A stretch of 64,000 bases of DNA from Rotaria macrura (taxonomy: Eukaryota; Rotifera; Eurotatoria; Philodinida; Philodinidae): positions 1-64,000 of the forward strand of contig OENT01000916.1 of the NCBI GenBank assembly GCA_900239685.1, written 5' to 3'. Both the position numbers and the translations under genes were made by a program. Position 1 is the first letter of the stretch. Every line of letters begins with the position of its first letter. Below are positions 24,501 to 37,429 of the stretch, piece after piece. Below the pieces are notes generated by a model, which worked only from the letters and a program-made list of their open reading frames with translations, had not been told where the DNA came from and ran no database searches.

Positions 24501-27500
24501 ATCTAGATTTTTTCAAGTATTGAGACTATTTTTTTCTTCTACAGAGTTGTGATGATCTTTTAATTCTAGTTGCAATTTTTAATAGAACTAGAGTTCGTTT
24601 TAATTTTTTATTCATGCTGATTATCACTTAAATCGTACGAAATTAACGCTTTCTCCGCACATATTACCAATCTAGGAACTTGAATATCAATGAAAACTTG
24701 TCAAATCAGAGAAAAGAGTTCTTCGATGGTTCTTTTCTCTTCTTCAGTTGATGTAAAGTATTCGATCTCAATGACTTTCTTAATCTGCTAATACTAAATC
24801 ATTTTGATTGAATCCATTGCATATGGCTTTTGACATGCCTACATACGCATGTGTATTAATTTTAAAATCATATAATCAGAATCAGTTACAATATATTATC
24901 AGCTGATATTGAATCTCATGTAAAATTTGTTTTAAGCTTGTTTGTGTTCGTGAAACTCAACAATCGAAAATCATCGATATTGACCAACTAAAAGTAAAAT
25001 ATTGATGATAATCTTTTTTTTTTCAATGTTTTCTCAATCTCTGTGTATAGAGTATGTCCAATGGTACGATTGATCCGGATTATTTAACAAATAAATTAAT
25101 TGAAATGCAAGAATTAATGGATCATCAATGTAATGAATTAATATCAGCACGTTCACGTGTTCATGAATTAGTAAATCGTAATAAAGAACTAGAAGAACGT
25201 TCATGTTTATTTCAACGTGATTTATCTCATACATATGAACAAATAAATAAATATCAACGTGATTTAAAAGAATCACAAGCACAAAAAGAAGATCAAGAAG
25301 AACGTATATCAACATTAGAAAAACGTTATTTAAATATACAAAAAGAAACAACACATGTAACTGAATTCAACAATCGATTAGAAAATGAATTAGCTACAAA
25401 AGCAGCTCATTTGCAACATGTAAGAATTCTTTTATTGCCAACACATACACAATCTATATCGATAAGATATTCGTTTCGTTTTCAGACTGAAGAAAAATAT
25501 CAAGCGCTACAAGAAAAATATGATTCATTAGAACAAAAATTTCAATATCAAAATCAATTTGATTCATCAACGAAATCAAATGGTCAAACATTAACGACAT
25601 ATTCAACAAATGATGATAAATTACATCAACTTCAAAATGAATATGATGACCTACAAATGGAATTAACGCGAGTATGATAGAAGTTTGTTTTATTTTTCTA
25701 TTGCTTTACATTCAATAAGACTTATCGATTTAACAATCATACGAAAGCCTTATAGAAGGAGTCCATCGGATTTGAAATGTTGAAATTGAACAATCAACAT
25801 ACTTTGTACATTGTTAAGGAGGACATCTTTCAAAATATTCAAATCATTTACCGACCAACATGATATTCATTTGATGAGTAATAGAAAATTGTAGAATCAT
25901 TTGGTTTTCCGAACTTTCCTTCTCGAGATATTAGATGTTTTCGTTTTTTGTAAAACTTGAAGTTATTTCCGTTCTCTGAGATATTTAATATTCTTAATGC
26001 TCATGTATTTACATCTCTAGAAAGATTAAAACTAGTCCAATGCAGAACTTAATCTTTGTAAGGACTGTTTTCATGTGAATTTTGAAGTCGAAATTCGAAA
26101 GTTAATTTTTCTCAATGATCTGATAGCGAGTATAATATTTGATTAGAAAATCAATTCAAATTTTGATATTTCAAGAAGTCAAGCTCGTAAAACTAAATCC
26201 TTCTAGACTTTTCAATTCCTCTTCAAAAGAATAGAATTTCGATCGCAAACTTGTTTGACATTTGAAAACGCTCTCGCTTGTCAAGTTCTTTTGTAAATAC
26301 TTTTATACGAAATTAATCATAGTTTACTCTTAACATAACAGTAGAACATCCAGACACGAATTAAATTCATCATAATTGATGAAGTCGTAGAAATCTTCAA
26401 TAAATTGAATTTTTTTCAACATACAGTCACTGCATAAGTTTTTATATTTCGACTTTCAATCGATTGTTTATTTTTGAAAATACTATCTATTCAACACTAA
26501 GCAATTATAGAGTGTTGTAACACTCAAGGGCATTGAAAAAGTTGAGATAGAATAAGTGAGTTCTATAAATACCCGATGCATCCCCAGTAGTTGATACTTG
26601 TCAAAAATCAGTCGTCTTCAGAAAATCAAGCTCAAAATTACAAACATCCACAAATGGTCCGAACAGTCTCATCATATGTGTGCCTATCTATGAATCAAAT
26701 CAGCATGAAAATATTTGTTCATATAATGCTGATAGTGAATTCTCTGCATAAATAAAGTTCTAGGTCGAAATTGGACAACTACAGTTTCAGAAATCGAGCT
26801 TCGTCACTTCTCAATACCAACTGATATCGAAAACAACCTTGAGAAATCAAGAAGCGCTCTTAATTCTGACCATGCAAATCGATAGCACACGTATTAAGAT
26901 GTACTCGAGAACATGTACGCTTTTGGGAACTATTCTGTTTGACTGAGAATCAAACACAGAAACTCTTAGCATTAGACCGTTTTTTCCGTCTATAGTTAAG
27001 GTTGATTAGAATCATCCGAAAGATATTTGTTACTAGGCACTACTGCATGCAAAAAGTATTCTGAAAAGTAAGTGTATCTTCTTTCATATAAGAGTTTAGT
27101 TTCCTTGAAAAAAAATAGCATTGAGTAATAGTGTTATCGAAATGTGATTCTTACATAATATGTTCATGTCGAAATTGTTTCTTTCGTTTGTTTTAAAGGC
27201 TCGTCAACGTGAAAAAGTAACGGATGAACATAATATTCGTTTATCAGCAACAGTTGATAAATTACTTGCTGAATCGAATGAACGTTTACATATTCAATTA
27301 AAAGAACGTATGCAATTAATTGAAGAAAAAAATCAGTTCGCTCAAGATAATGAAAATTTAAAAAAACAATTAGATGAAATACAAAACGAACGAGTAAATA
27401 AATAAAACAATCCGTTGTGGATGACACTGATCTATGGATTTTTCTTTTGTTTAGATGAAATTTTTAGAAGAAATCGATAAACTTAAGCACGAACTCGAAT

Positions 27501-30500
27501 ATGTTCGACGAGAATCACAAAATTTAAAAGAAAAACAAAAGTAAATTATTTTCCATTTGTTAATTCGTTTTTTCATAATGAAGTTACTCTTTATTTTGCT
27601 TATTTTTAGTGAAACCATTTTAACTACTTCTCAAACTAATCACAATACGACTTCAGTATCTATTCCAATTTCAGGAGATTCAACTATTAGACGAAAAAAT
27701 ATAACAGCATCAACTGTTAATGATCATCCATTACAAGTAGGAAAATTAATATGGTTTTTTTTATTACTTGATAATTATATTAACTTAACGATAAAATATA
27801 GTACTAATAGAATTCTATATTACTCGCAATCAATATCTTTGTGATTATGATGTTAATCTCGTTAGACCGAGAGTTTTCTTTTCCAAAAAACTAGCATGTT
27901 ATGTCAATGAAAATTTCATCTAATTAATGGGTACGGAATTTTCAAAATGAGACTTCTTCTGTGACGATCACCATAAGACATCTGAGTGTGCTTACCGGAA
28001 CTTATGTCTTTCACATTAGAATCTAGGGAACATTTTATATTACTTCCTCATGATCTTATCATAATTATGTATGTTTCTAGTTGAAATAACACAACGATAC
28101 TCATATAAAATGTGATTCTATTTGCAGATTATTTGATGAGAAAAAAGAATTACTTGAACTTTTGTGACCAGTATCTATACAATATTTCGAGAGGAGCAAA
28201 ATATCTTGCCAGATTTTACTTTGATGTATAAAATCTATCTGAAAGATCCAATCGACTATTAAATGAGATTCAAGGCAAAAAGAATCTTAAAAATCGCAGT
28301 AAATCATCTATTATCGAGCCAATTTGTTGTTAGACTCATTTCCTCTGAAAACATTACAAAATATAATGTAATATAATATGAATTTGTGTGTCATCGCTTG
28401 GTTTCATGGGAATGACAGATGTGAAAACGAAAAGAAAATCATATGATAAGCAAGATGTATAAAGCGATTTTGATGAGAATTTTAAATTAAACTTTAATTA
28501 CAAAGATAAAAATACTTCTAGCATCTCTTTTCGAACATGGTACCATTTCAATTCATTTCCAATGATTCGAAATACAAACAATAAGTTTCTTTCGAAAGAA
28601 ATACTTTTCTTGTCGAACTATTGAATTTTTTGTCTACATGCTGAAAAGTCATTAAAGTTGCCATTTATTCAAAAGTTCATGGCATTTTTAGCTCAACTAG
28701 TTTCGCTGCTGTTTACTACATGAACTAAACATCAACATAGTATTGACCTTTTCCTAGAAGAAAAATAATTATCTTAACTATTGATGAAATATCTCCAGAG
28801 AATTTTTCTCCATATCAATAAGTTGAATATTTGTTGGGAAAATAGATGAATACTATGATCGATCATTTATATTTATAAAATACCATGAGTTTAGACAAGC
28901 TCGTAGTTTAGTTATTTCTACATAAATCACGAAAAACAAAACTTTCAACGAACGATCTACTGTTTAAACGAGTACATACCAAAACGATACATTTCAACGA
29001 ACAATTATATGCCGTACAATGGTTTGATGTTTTAAGTCTAATTTATTGCTAGATTTTTCAACAAAACAAGAACCTAAGTCCTTCTTGAACTGGATCGAAA
29101 AATCAAATTTTGAAATTGGATACAAAACAGGTTTTACAGCAAATAAATTGATTGTTTTCATTGTAGCTTCTCTGATTGATCCATTCTTGACACATTTAGC
29201 ATTCGAAATTTTCGGATGTTGTTAACAAACTGCACAATCATCTCTACACTCACTAAGAATTTGCTCTCTATGATTGATGACTCGATGTTTTGACTTGACT
29301 TCTCTAGTCCAATATCAATAATGACAGACTTCTTTGAAGTTTTGAACGAATGAAAGAACTTGTAATAAGACAAGCTTGTCTTGTTTTTTCAACTAGTCTA
29401 ATGAAGCTGATTGGGATATGATCGATCAAGTTCAAGTTATAAATGAAGTTCGATTAGCATTCGAATCATCTGACGTTGAATTAACGACTGATGATGATGA
29501 TAGTATGTATCAAAATCAACATCCGGTGACGATGAATAATGGATCAACAAATCATCTTAATGGTGATGCTCAAACATTGGCACTTGTTTTACAAGAGCAA
29601 CTTGATGCCATTAATAATGAAATTCGATTGATTCAAGCTGAAAAAGTGAATACAGAATTACGTGCCGAAGAACTTGAATCACGTGTTGTTGGAAATTCAA
29701 TCTATCAATTGCATGATGAAAATGACGATGAAATAGATAATGATATTAATCATAAATTAAATTCACAACATCATTCCATAACGATAATGAACGGAAATAT
29801 GAATCGTTATAATGCACGTTTTCCACAAAATCCATTATCACCAATAAAATTAAATACTAACACTAATACTAATACTAATTTAACTGGACGTTCATCATCA
29901 ATATCACCAAGTGGAAAAATATACAAATATAATACGGTAGTACGATCATGATTTCATGTGAAAGTTTATTTTTTTGTTTATTTGTTTTTTTTTTCATATT
30001 CAGACTCCTTCCAGTATGTCAGCATCGAGTATCTATCCGTTGAGTACTAATGTAAGTTAAATTCATAAGTTAATCGATCTGATCTATTTCGTACAATTTC
30101 AGGACTATGATCGAGCCGTACATCATCAATCGCCACGTTCATTTCATAATGAGTACAGTGCTACAACACGTTATGAAAAATGTGAATCGAGTCCACCAAT
30201 GACTCCAGTACGAGTGGCAACAAACTTACGTACAGCTACACCTCATCATATTTATCATTCAACATCGAGTATTCAAAATCAATATAGAATCAGTACAGCA
30301 CCAACAAGAATCCCTTCGCAGCATAACGATGTTAATACAAAGAATTATTCGTAAGACAGTTTTTAATTCATTAAACGATAGTATATTTGATTCTTTGCTT
30401 ATATGATCAAATGATCTACTTGAGATGACTAAAAAACCATGGTATATTCATTCATAGAATCAATAGTGATCGAATGTTTGATTACATTTTGTTCATTGAC

Positions 30501-33500
30501 AATTACTGTAACTGTTATCAGTCTATAAAAAATGCCAGTCAAGATTTATTCTAGAGTGAAATAGCATGATGAATTTAATGATTAGTCTTTCCTAATACTA
30601 TTTTGTTTGTATTTTTTCTAAAGATAAAACTAAAATCTCAAATATGAATCTTTATTGTCTAGCTCAAATCCGTCCACACTTCAATCAACAACATCATCAT
30701 CAATGCACAATCAAGATTCTCCAAGTCCCATCAGTTCCCAAAATTCAACATCAGGCGATGACAGTAGTCTACAAAATCGAAATCAACAACAACAACAGAA
30801 AAAGAAAGGCATTCGAAATTCTATTGGACGTTTATTTACACGAAAACCTGATCTTATGGATAATAAAACGACACGTGATAATACTCATCCAATGCCTTAC
30901 ATAGCTCGTGGTAAATATTGCATAGAAACAAACAAGAAAAACTTTTAAAAAAATTTCACTTATTTGTTATTTGTAAGCATCCTCTGTACCGAATGAAAAT
31001 GAAATGACAGAATCAACAACTGGTACATTACTTAGTTTAGGCAAAACTGAATTTGATCGACGTATGACAAAAAAGTAAATTAAACATCGTCGTGTATTAA
31101 ACGTAATAAATATAGTATTTTTGCATGTAGACGAGAATTACTTGAAGATGTGATACAAAATAATCGTTCATTTCAAACATGGGATGGTGCAACTGTTGTT
31201 GCTTGGCTTGAAGTATGTATTTATTTTCTTCACTATTTATTTAGTTTTTGATTGTTTTTGATTATCAAGTTATGGGTTAAAATGCCAGCATGGTATGTAG
31301 CTGCATGTCGTGCTAATGTAAAATCAGGTGCGATCATGTCGGAGTTAAATGATGAAGAAATTCAACGACAAATCGGTATTAGTAATCCATTACATCGACT
31401 TAAACTACGTTTAGCTATACAAGAAATATTAAATTTAACATCACCCAATGGACCTCGAACATCTGTTACAGTAAGTTTTCATTTGAGTTCGATCAAGAAA
31501 ACTGAAACGTAGACAAGTTCAATTTTTCTAGTCATTAGCTTTCGGTGAAATGAATCACGAATGGATTGGTAACGAATGGTTACGAAGTTTAGGCTTGTCG
31601 CAGTATCGTTCATATTTTATGGAATGTCTTGTTGATGCAAGAATGCTTGAACATTTAAATAAAAAAGATCTTAATAAACAATTAAAAATGGTCGATAGTT
31701 TTCATCGGTAGAAATAAATTTGTTTTTGTTTGTTTGTTTTATTTAACAAACTATCTATTTAGTACGAGTTTTCATTATGGTATATTAGTGTTAAAAAGAA
31801 TAAATTATGACAAAAAAGAACTCGATCGAAGGCGTGAAGAATCATCAAATGAAAATCGCGATGTTGTCGTATGGACTAATGAACGCGTTATTCAATGGTT
31901 ATCAACAATCAATGGATTAAAGGACTATGCAAATAATTTAACAGAATCTGGTATCCATGGTGGTATCATAGCACTCGATGAAACGTTTGATCATAATGCA
32001 TTAGCTTTGGCTTTACAGATACAAAATCAACAAACAATGGTAAGAAGCTGTAAAAATATTTCCGACAACGATCAACTAATATGAAACAAATGAATAGATG
32101 CATGCATTTACTTTTGTGACTCAGTAGATCTAACTTCTGTTGCATTGTAATGATGCATAGGAAAAAAGTATCACTCTCGATATTCACTGAAATTCAGTGT
32201 GAGATCTCAAGATTATAAGAATGAATGAGACAGGAAGTGACAATTAAATTGAACGATTTTTAATACTGAATTTAATTATATTCGAAAATAGAATCGAATG
32301 AATTTAATCAGAATCGACAAGGAAAGAAAATCGTGAAGCTCGTGCTATCCTTACTGTGAAACATTGTAAAACTATACTATTAATGTCGAAAAAAGCATGC
32401 TTTCAACTATTTTAGTCTGTGTCAAATAGAATATAAGTATTCCCATAGGAAACCAAAGCAAGAACTAAAAGCAAATTAATTGTACTGCAACTTGAAACGT
32501 CTAGTTTCACACATGAATACAACATTAGAATGTTTTGCATAAACCTTGTTTTGATTATTTTTACCATGACATTCAATGTAAGAGCATGTGTTTAGTTGAA
32601 ACTCGATAATGACAGATAGTGAATTTATTTGTGAAAAAACAAGATGTCTTAACGCGTAATGAAAATATTCATGCTTTGAATTTTTTAGAAATCTATACAA
32701 CACACTACATATTTAAATTGATTCATAGTCTTTTGATGATGAAAGAGAGTCCTCTTCTGCTTATTCGATCATAATTAAATTTAAAAAAAATTTGAGACTT
32801 GGAACTTTGAATAGACCTACGCACTCTTGCCATACAAATAAAAATTATCGTTAATGGTCGACTTTTCTAGTATGCAGCATAGAATTTTCTATTGGTAAAA
32901 ATTTTTCAATTCCATGTTACATATTTATTAGATTTCTTTTTATTACATAAAAAAGACACGAGATTGATTTTTTTAATATAATCTTCTTGTCTATTTTAGA
33001 CGCGTCAGATTCTTGAACGAGAATTTCGTCTTCTACTTGCGAATGGTACCGATCGAAAAATGGATGATGTAAGTTCTACACTCTACATAGAAAATTGTTT
33101 AAGAAGCGCACAACGAACGAATGTTTGACAACGAGAAACAAAAATCGAATCTATGGTTTTTTTTTCAGTCATAAATCAAAGGGTAAACTTAAACGAAAGT
33201 ATGTTTGTCTTGTTTGCCATTATGCTTTTTATCCTTATTGGTTAGTAAAATATGAAAGAAAAACAAACCGCTTGTACTATTGCTTTCTCCCTTTTCATTT
33301 ATTCTTTATCGATTGTGTCTTGTGTTGAACTTCAGTAAGAAACTTGAAGAAATTTATCTCGAAGCTTTTCTTTTTCGTACATTCACGCGATTGAAAATTT
33401 ATTTTTCATAGAAACACATTTTCTTTAGAGCGATCGTGCAAAATTGAAACGTCATCCATCATTATTCTCAAGAAAATCAAAATTGAAAACAATCAATGGA

Positions 33501-33560
33501 GATTTAACATCTCATAATGGAACTGATGCAACGAATACGATTCAAAACGATGAATCATAA
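20172..33560 (+). CDS. PPFIA: Liprin-alpha, synaptic active-zone scaffold, 22 exons
   Basis: Exons: 20172-20333, 20395-20511, 22298-22399, 22484-22639, 22708-22782, 24937-24993, 25051-25419, 25486-25671, 27199-27393, 27455-27540, 27610-27736, 29397-29936, 30004-30051, 30103-30350, 30663-30910, 30978-31074, 31131-31212, 31270-31470, 31532-31707, 31763-32039, 33000-33068, 33429-33560. All have GT-AG borders and compatible phases, total 3750 bp, 1249 residues, close to vertebrate liprin-alpha. Residues 1-500 are the conserved coiled coil ([42 protein letters not shown]). About 575-640 holds the [20 protein letters not shown] block and about 870 the [13 protein letters not shown] motif. Three SAM domains follow: about 955-1025 ([20 protein letters not shown]), 1041-1105 ([23 protein letters not shown]) and 1125-1195. 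Known liprins bind LAR phosphatases, RIM, ELKS/CAST and KIF1A to organise presynaptic sites. The C-terminus ends in NDES, not the usual TYSC PDZ ligand. Most introns are 50-80 bp, six exceed 300 bp. Confidence 0.95.
20608..20640. repeat. Short perfect hairpin in liprin intron 2
   Basis: TTGTTTACATT and its exact reverse complement AATGTAAACAA flank an 11-base loop. It could fold in the transcript or mark paired TGTTTAC forkhead-type sites; it may also be chance in AT-rich sequence. Confidence 0.5.
21558..21585 (+). repeat. (GA)n tract upstream of the alternative liprin exon
   Basis: Fourteen uninterrupted AG/GA units lie about 150 bp before the candidate alternative start at 21735. GA tracts are frequent in animal promoters, so a regulatory role is possible but unproven. 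Confidence 0.6.
21735..22169 (+). CDS. PPFIA: Probable alternative first coding exon of liprin-alpha
   Basis: The frame opens with ATG at 21735 and runs 145 codons to a donor at 22170 (AAG then GTTTAA), ending in phase 0. The next liprin exon (22298) also begins in phase 0, so splicing would give an isoform in which this acidic, Ser/Asp-rich N-terminus replaces exons 1 and 2. It has no signal peptide or coiled coil; composition is low-complexity at first ([19 protein letters not shown]) and more basic later. A GA tract lies just upstream, as expected for an internal promoter. A separate small intronic gene is less likely, because the frame would stop two codons after the donor. The donor is weak, so the call is moderate. 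Confidence 0.55.
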
Positions 33561-34901
33561 AATGGATAGAGTTCTTCTCTTTTTTTTTCTCTAATTTGCA
33601 TTTGTTCAGATTCCTGGAATCATTCATCGTTCTTATTCGTTTTCTTGTAACAATGAATATCTCATTTTGTACGTGTGAGCGTGTGTGAATTTTTCTTCTT
33701 CTTCGTTTTCTATGCATCCTTGCGACTTCTGGCTTGTAAATGTCTATTTTTTATGAATAATATGCACTTGTTTGAATTGTTTCGCACTTGAGTGTGTGGT
33801 ATTTGAACTAAAATTTGTTTTCGTCGTGTTTCTTTTCTCTTGGATAGTTCTGCAATAAATCACGAATTGATTATTGATCATGCTTTATTATTCAATCAAT
33901 CGAAGCACAAATTAGACATCTAACTTTGATGTTTGTTTTTCTAACTTTACCTAATGCAACGTTAAACTAAACGTGTTCCATTAACTTCTATGCTTAATAT
34001 TGATGTCCAATATTTATTTTTCCTTATCTTGTGCAACCGATAGAATCAAATGATTATTTTCAATGCATCTTAATATGATTCTCATCGTTTGCTTTTTGTA
34101 TGTAAATCTTTTCGTATTCTTCATTTGTTCTTTCATAGACTAGTTTTGTCATATTGTACCTATTATTGATCTCAGTTTCTTGATTTAATTTCACTCTTGA
34201 TCAGTTTCATATTCAATACAGATTTCTATCTCATGCGTATGAACACAACTTTGGTTTTCGAATTATTGTTGTGAGTAGATTATCTTTGTAACATTGCTCG
34301 GATTGGTTTTTCTAAAAGAATTATTGAAATAAAAACAATTCTACAACAATAATCTTAATAGAGTTCTATTTCATAACAAATTGTACTTCTATGATAATGC
34401 AGACACTGCACAAAATTATTCTCCTGAAAAGTCAGAACTATATACCTGTGATAGTTGTATCAGATAAGTTTCTATACAGACATTGTTTATTGGTACTGAT
34501 TATTTTCCATACCGTGTTAACTAGAAAAAAATAATTAGACTGTCGAAAAAATTGATCCACATATGACAGTTTATAGATCTTGTTTTATTACTGATCAAAT
34601 TAGATTATGGAAGTGAAATCGTTGAAATACGTTATATTGTTCTGTAATTCTCAACCGATGGAGTATTTCTAATAAGACAATAGACAAGCCAATTTTCGTT
34701 GATCAAAGTCAGAATATTAGTTTTCTTTTTTACATATTTGAACCATCTATAAAATTCTGTCAAATAAAAGATATTTAAGTAATTTTTATAAATAAGTATC
34801 TATGGAAGTATTTCGTCTTAAAAATCAACTTTAATCGACTGGACTTTTCAAATGATAACTTTTAAAAATATCTTTCAAAGCATTCTAGAGCATGTTGAAT
34901 C
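33561..34901 (+). other. Liprin 3' untranslated region and downstream flank
   Basis: No coding frame of interest. AATAAA signals occur at 33854-33859 and 34328-34333, either of which could end the liprin transcript. Confidence 0.45.
33854..33859 (+). terminator. Candidate polyadenylation signal of liprin-alpha
   Basis: AATAAA lies 294 bp after the stop codon and is followed by AT-rich and T-rich sequence. It is the first canonical signal downstream of the coding region. Confidence 0.35.
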
Positions 34902-34909
34902 ATCCAGAA

Positions 34910-35968
34910 TCTGGATGCAACGGTGAAGGTAACCGTAGTAACGGCGTACCGTCACTGTTTCACCGGTCATCACGGGTCACCGTCACCGGTTTCACCGGTC
35001 TTCACCGGTCACCGTCACCGGTTTCACCGGTCACCGTCACCGGTGTCACCGGTCATCGGTTTCACCGGTCACTGCCACTGGTCACCGGTTTCACCGGTCA
35101 CTGCCACTGGTCACCGGTTTCACCGGTCACTGTCACCGGTCACTGCCACTGGTCACCGGTTTCACCGGTCACTGTCACCGGTCACTGCCACTGGTCACCG
35201 GTTTCACCGGTCATTGTTACCGGTTTCAATGGTGGGCGTTACCGGTTTCACCAGGTACAGCTTCGGAAATAAACCGACTTCTCTTCATATTGTATTTAGT
35301 TATTGAATAATGCATAAAAGTAAACTCCACTCTGAGATTCTAGTTGCTACCTAAAAACTTAACCTAACACTATTAATATCGAGATTTAAAAATTTTCAGT
35401 GAGCTTTTTGAACTTTTCTTATAGATCTATTGTAGGGATGTAACAACACCAATAATATTGGTGGTATTGGTATTGTTTTACTCCTATTGTATTGGAAAGA
35501 ACTATTGAACACAATGCTATTCATATGCAAGTCAATTAAAACTTTTGAACATATTCATGACGGATTCTCCATCTTTGTTCACGAACACTTCAACTATTTT
35601 GCCTTATAGCTTGACTCACCGCCTACTTCACTAGAAACTCTGATTAAAGGGAGGACTTTGCTATTGTTTGAGTGCTAAGTAAATGGTTTCTAAATAGCTT
35701 CTCACCCCTTATCAAGTGTAATAGTGAAAATGAGCTAAATATACACTCTGTACAAATGAAAGCGACCAGTGAAACTGGTAAGAGAGGTAACAATGACCGG
35801 TGACACCGGTGACAGTGACCGGTGAAGACCGGTGAAGACCGGTGAAACCGGTGACGGTGACGGTGAAGACCGGTGACGGTGACCGGCGAAGACCGGTGAC
35901 ACCGGTGACCGGTGGAACCGGAGCCGGTGACGGTATAACGGTGACGGTACGTCACCGTTGCATCCCTA
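34910..35968. mobile_element. Non-autonomous hAT-like element with ACCGGT-rich inverted arms
   Basis: The left terminus TCTGGATGCAACGGTGA pairs with the right terminus, which reverse-complemented reads TAGGGATGCAACGGTGA. The element is flanked by an 8-bp duplication, ATCCAGAA (34902-34909) and ATCCAGAT (35969-35976), the length typical of hAT insertions. Each arm is a long array of CACCGGT/GTCACCGGTTT units (about 34960-35250, and inverted at about 35775-35945). The middle is AT-rich and holds another hAT-terminus-like string, TAGGGATGTAACAACACC, at about 35433. No transposase is encoded. Overlapping frames through the arrays translate to Ser/Pro/Val/Thr repeats and are not genes. Confidence 0.75.
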
Positions 35969-35976
35969 ATCCAGAT

Positions 35977-37429
35977 AGTGTATAAGAGGGCGTTTTAGTC
36001 ATGTCTTTTATGAATCGGAAGCCGAATTCAAGTTCTTAATGATATATCTCCCTCGATAGACTAAGATAAAAGTTATAGATCATGGATATTTTATTTAGCA
36101 AATCAAAACAAACTTCAAAAGTACGAGCTATTCGGATAATATAAGAGTTTCACCAGAATTTTTCATTTTTATACAAGATTATAAGGAGTTAAACTGAAGC
36201 TTTCATACATTGGAGACTTCAACAAGATGTAGACATGGGTTTCTAATCCCTGTGTTCTTTCAACAATAGTCAAGTTCATATCCAGACTCGCACCTACCAC
36301 CACAATCATTGACGTAAGTAAAGCCATCCCGATGTATACGTGGATCGCTCGGTGAATGAACGGTAACAACATTTCTAAGAGTGTTTCGGCGAAAAAAGCC
36401 TTTACTTCTTGTTTAAAATGAATACTCTTCAGAAGATTTTGGTTACGCTAGGAAAACGAAAGGAATTCCACTACTCTTGTTCAATGTCTGGAATAAGAGT
36501 GATGTCTTAGACAACGCGTATTAAGGCTAACACAAAGTATAATTTTACTTACCATGCTACTATTCCATCAGAAAGCCAAATGCATTCACTTCGGCTTTAG
36601 TTCATAAAACTCTGGTTCCATCGTAAAATAGTTATCATACAGTAAAAAGTCATTTTACTATTCGTTGGCTAATGAATTCCAATTCGAAAAGTTCACGAAG
36701 TCCTTTTCTCTGTGATCATGCGCTCCCTAAATATCGTTTGTGGATGATGGATGAGTTCGGCATTGATTAATTTTCTCGAACGATTGGATCAATTGAATAA
36801 GTATCTTCATTGATCGATTGGGACTGGCCAAGTACCGTGTATGAATAAGGATCTTCGATGTGATTTCATGTCCATGTAACGCTGAATGAGATCCAGCGTT
36901 GATTAAATCTCATTGACTATATCGACGAATTACTTTCGTTATCGTGAAAAAGTGAAACAATTTATTCAACTATGTCGATCTCTTTTATTTGAAAACAAAC
37001 TCCATCACTTTTTCGATCTTGTCAATTTCAAGATAACCGTCGAATTCTCTTTTGCAGGTATTGCAGTCGAGAGGATGATGCATTCAGAGAAAAATATCCA
37101 TATGATCGTAAGATTTTATGATAAAACAAATGGAAATTTCAATTCATCGTTTTAAGACGGTAACGCAACTCGCATCCGATTCGGTCTAGGAATCCATTAA
37201 GCTTCCGTAGTTAAAACACTGTTGTAAAAAACAGAAATTTTGACTTCACCTGATACATCAATGACTGACGAGAAATGCCAGTATGCTCATTGAAATGTCT
37301 CGTAGAATTTCTAATTTTCAGTTTCTTCAATCAATAATCAAATATTACAAAGAAAATTCTTTAGTATACTTTCTGTTTTAATATAATTCAGAAGTCAATT
37401 AAGGAAAGTGGTATCAAACAAGGCTATAG
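35977..37429. other. No gene confidently recognised
   Basis: A 67-codon minus-strand frame at 36169-36372 contains one hydrophobic segment (about residues 14-30) and starts with ATG, so it could be a small membrane-protein exon, but no family or splice partner is visible. The 36913-37155 plus-strand frame has no support. Confidence 0.35.

Noticed and set aside
34892..35306. Pro/Val/His-rich frames of about 126 codons
   Set aside because: Created by the ACCGGT arrays of the hAT-like element.
34910..35968. Possible CRISPR-like or satellite array
   Set aside because: Units are overlapping short ACCGGT permutations without unique spacers, in inverted arms bounded by an 8-bp duplication, so a transposon explains them better.
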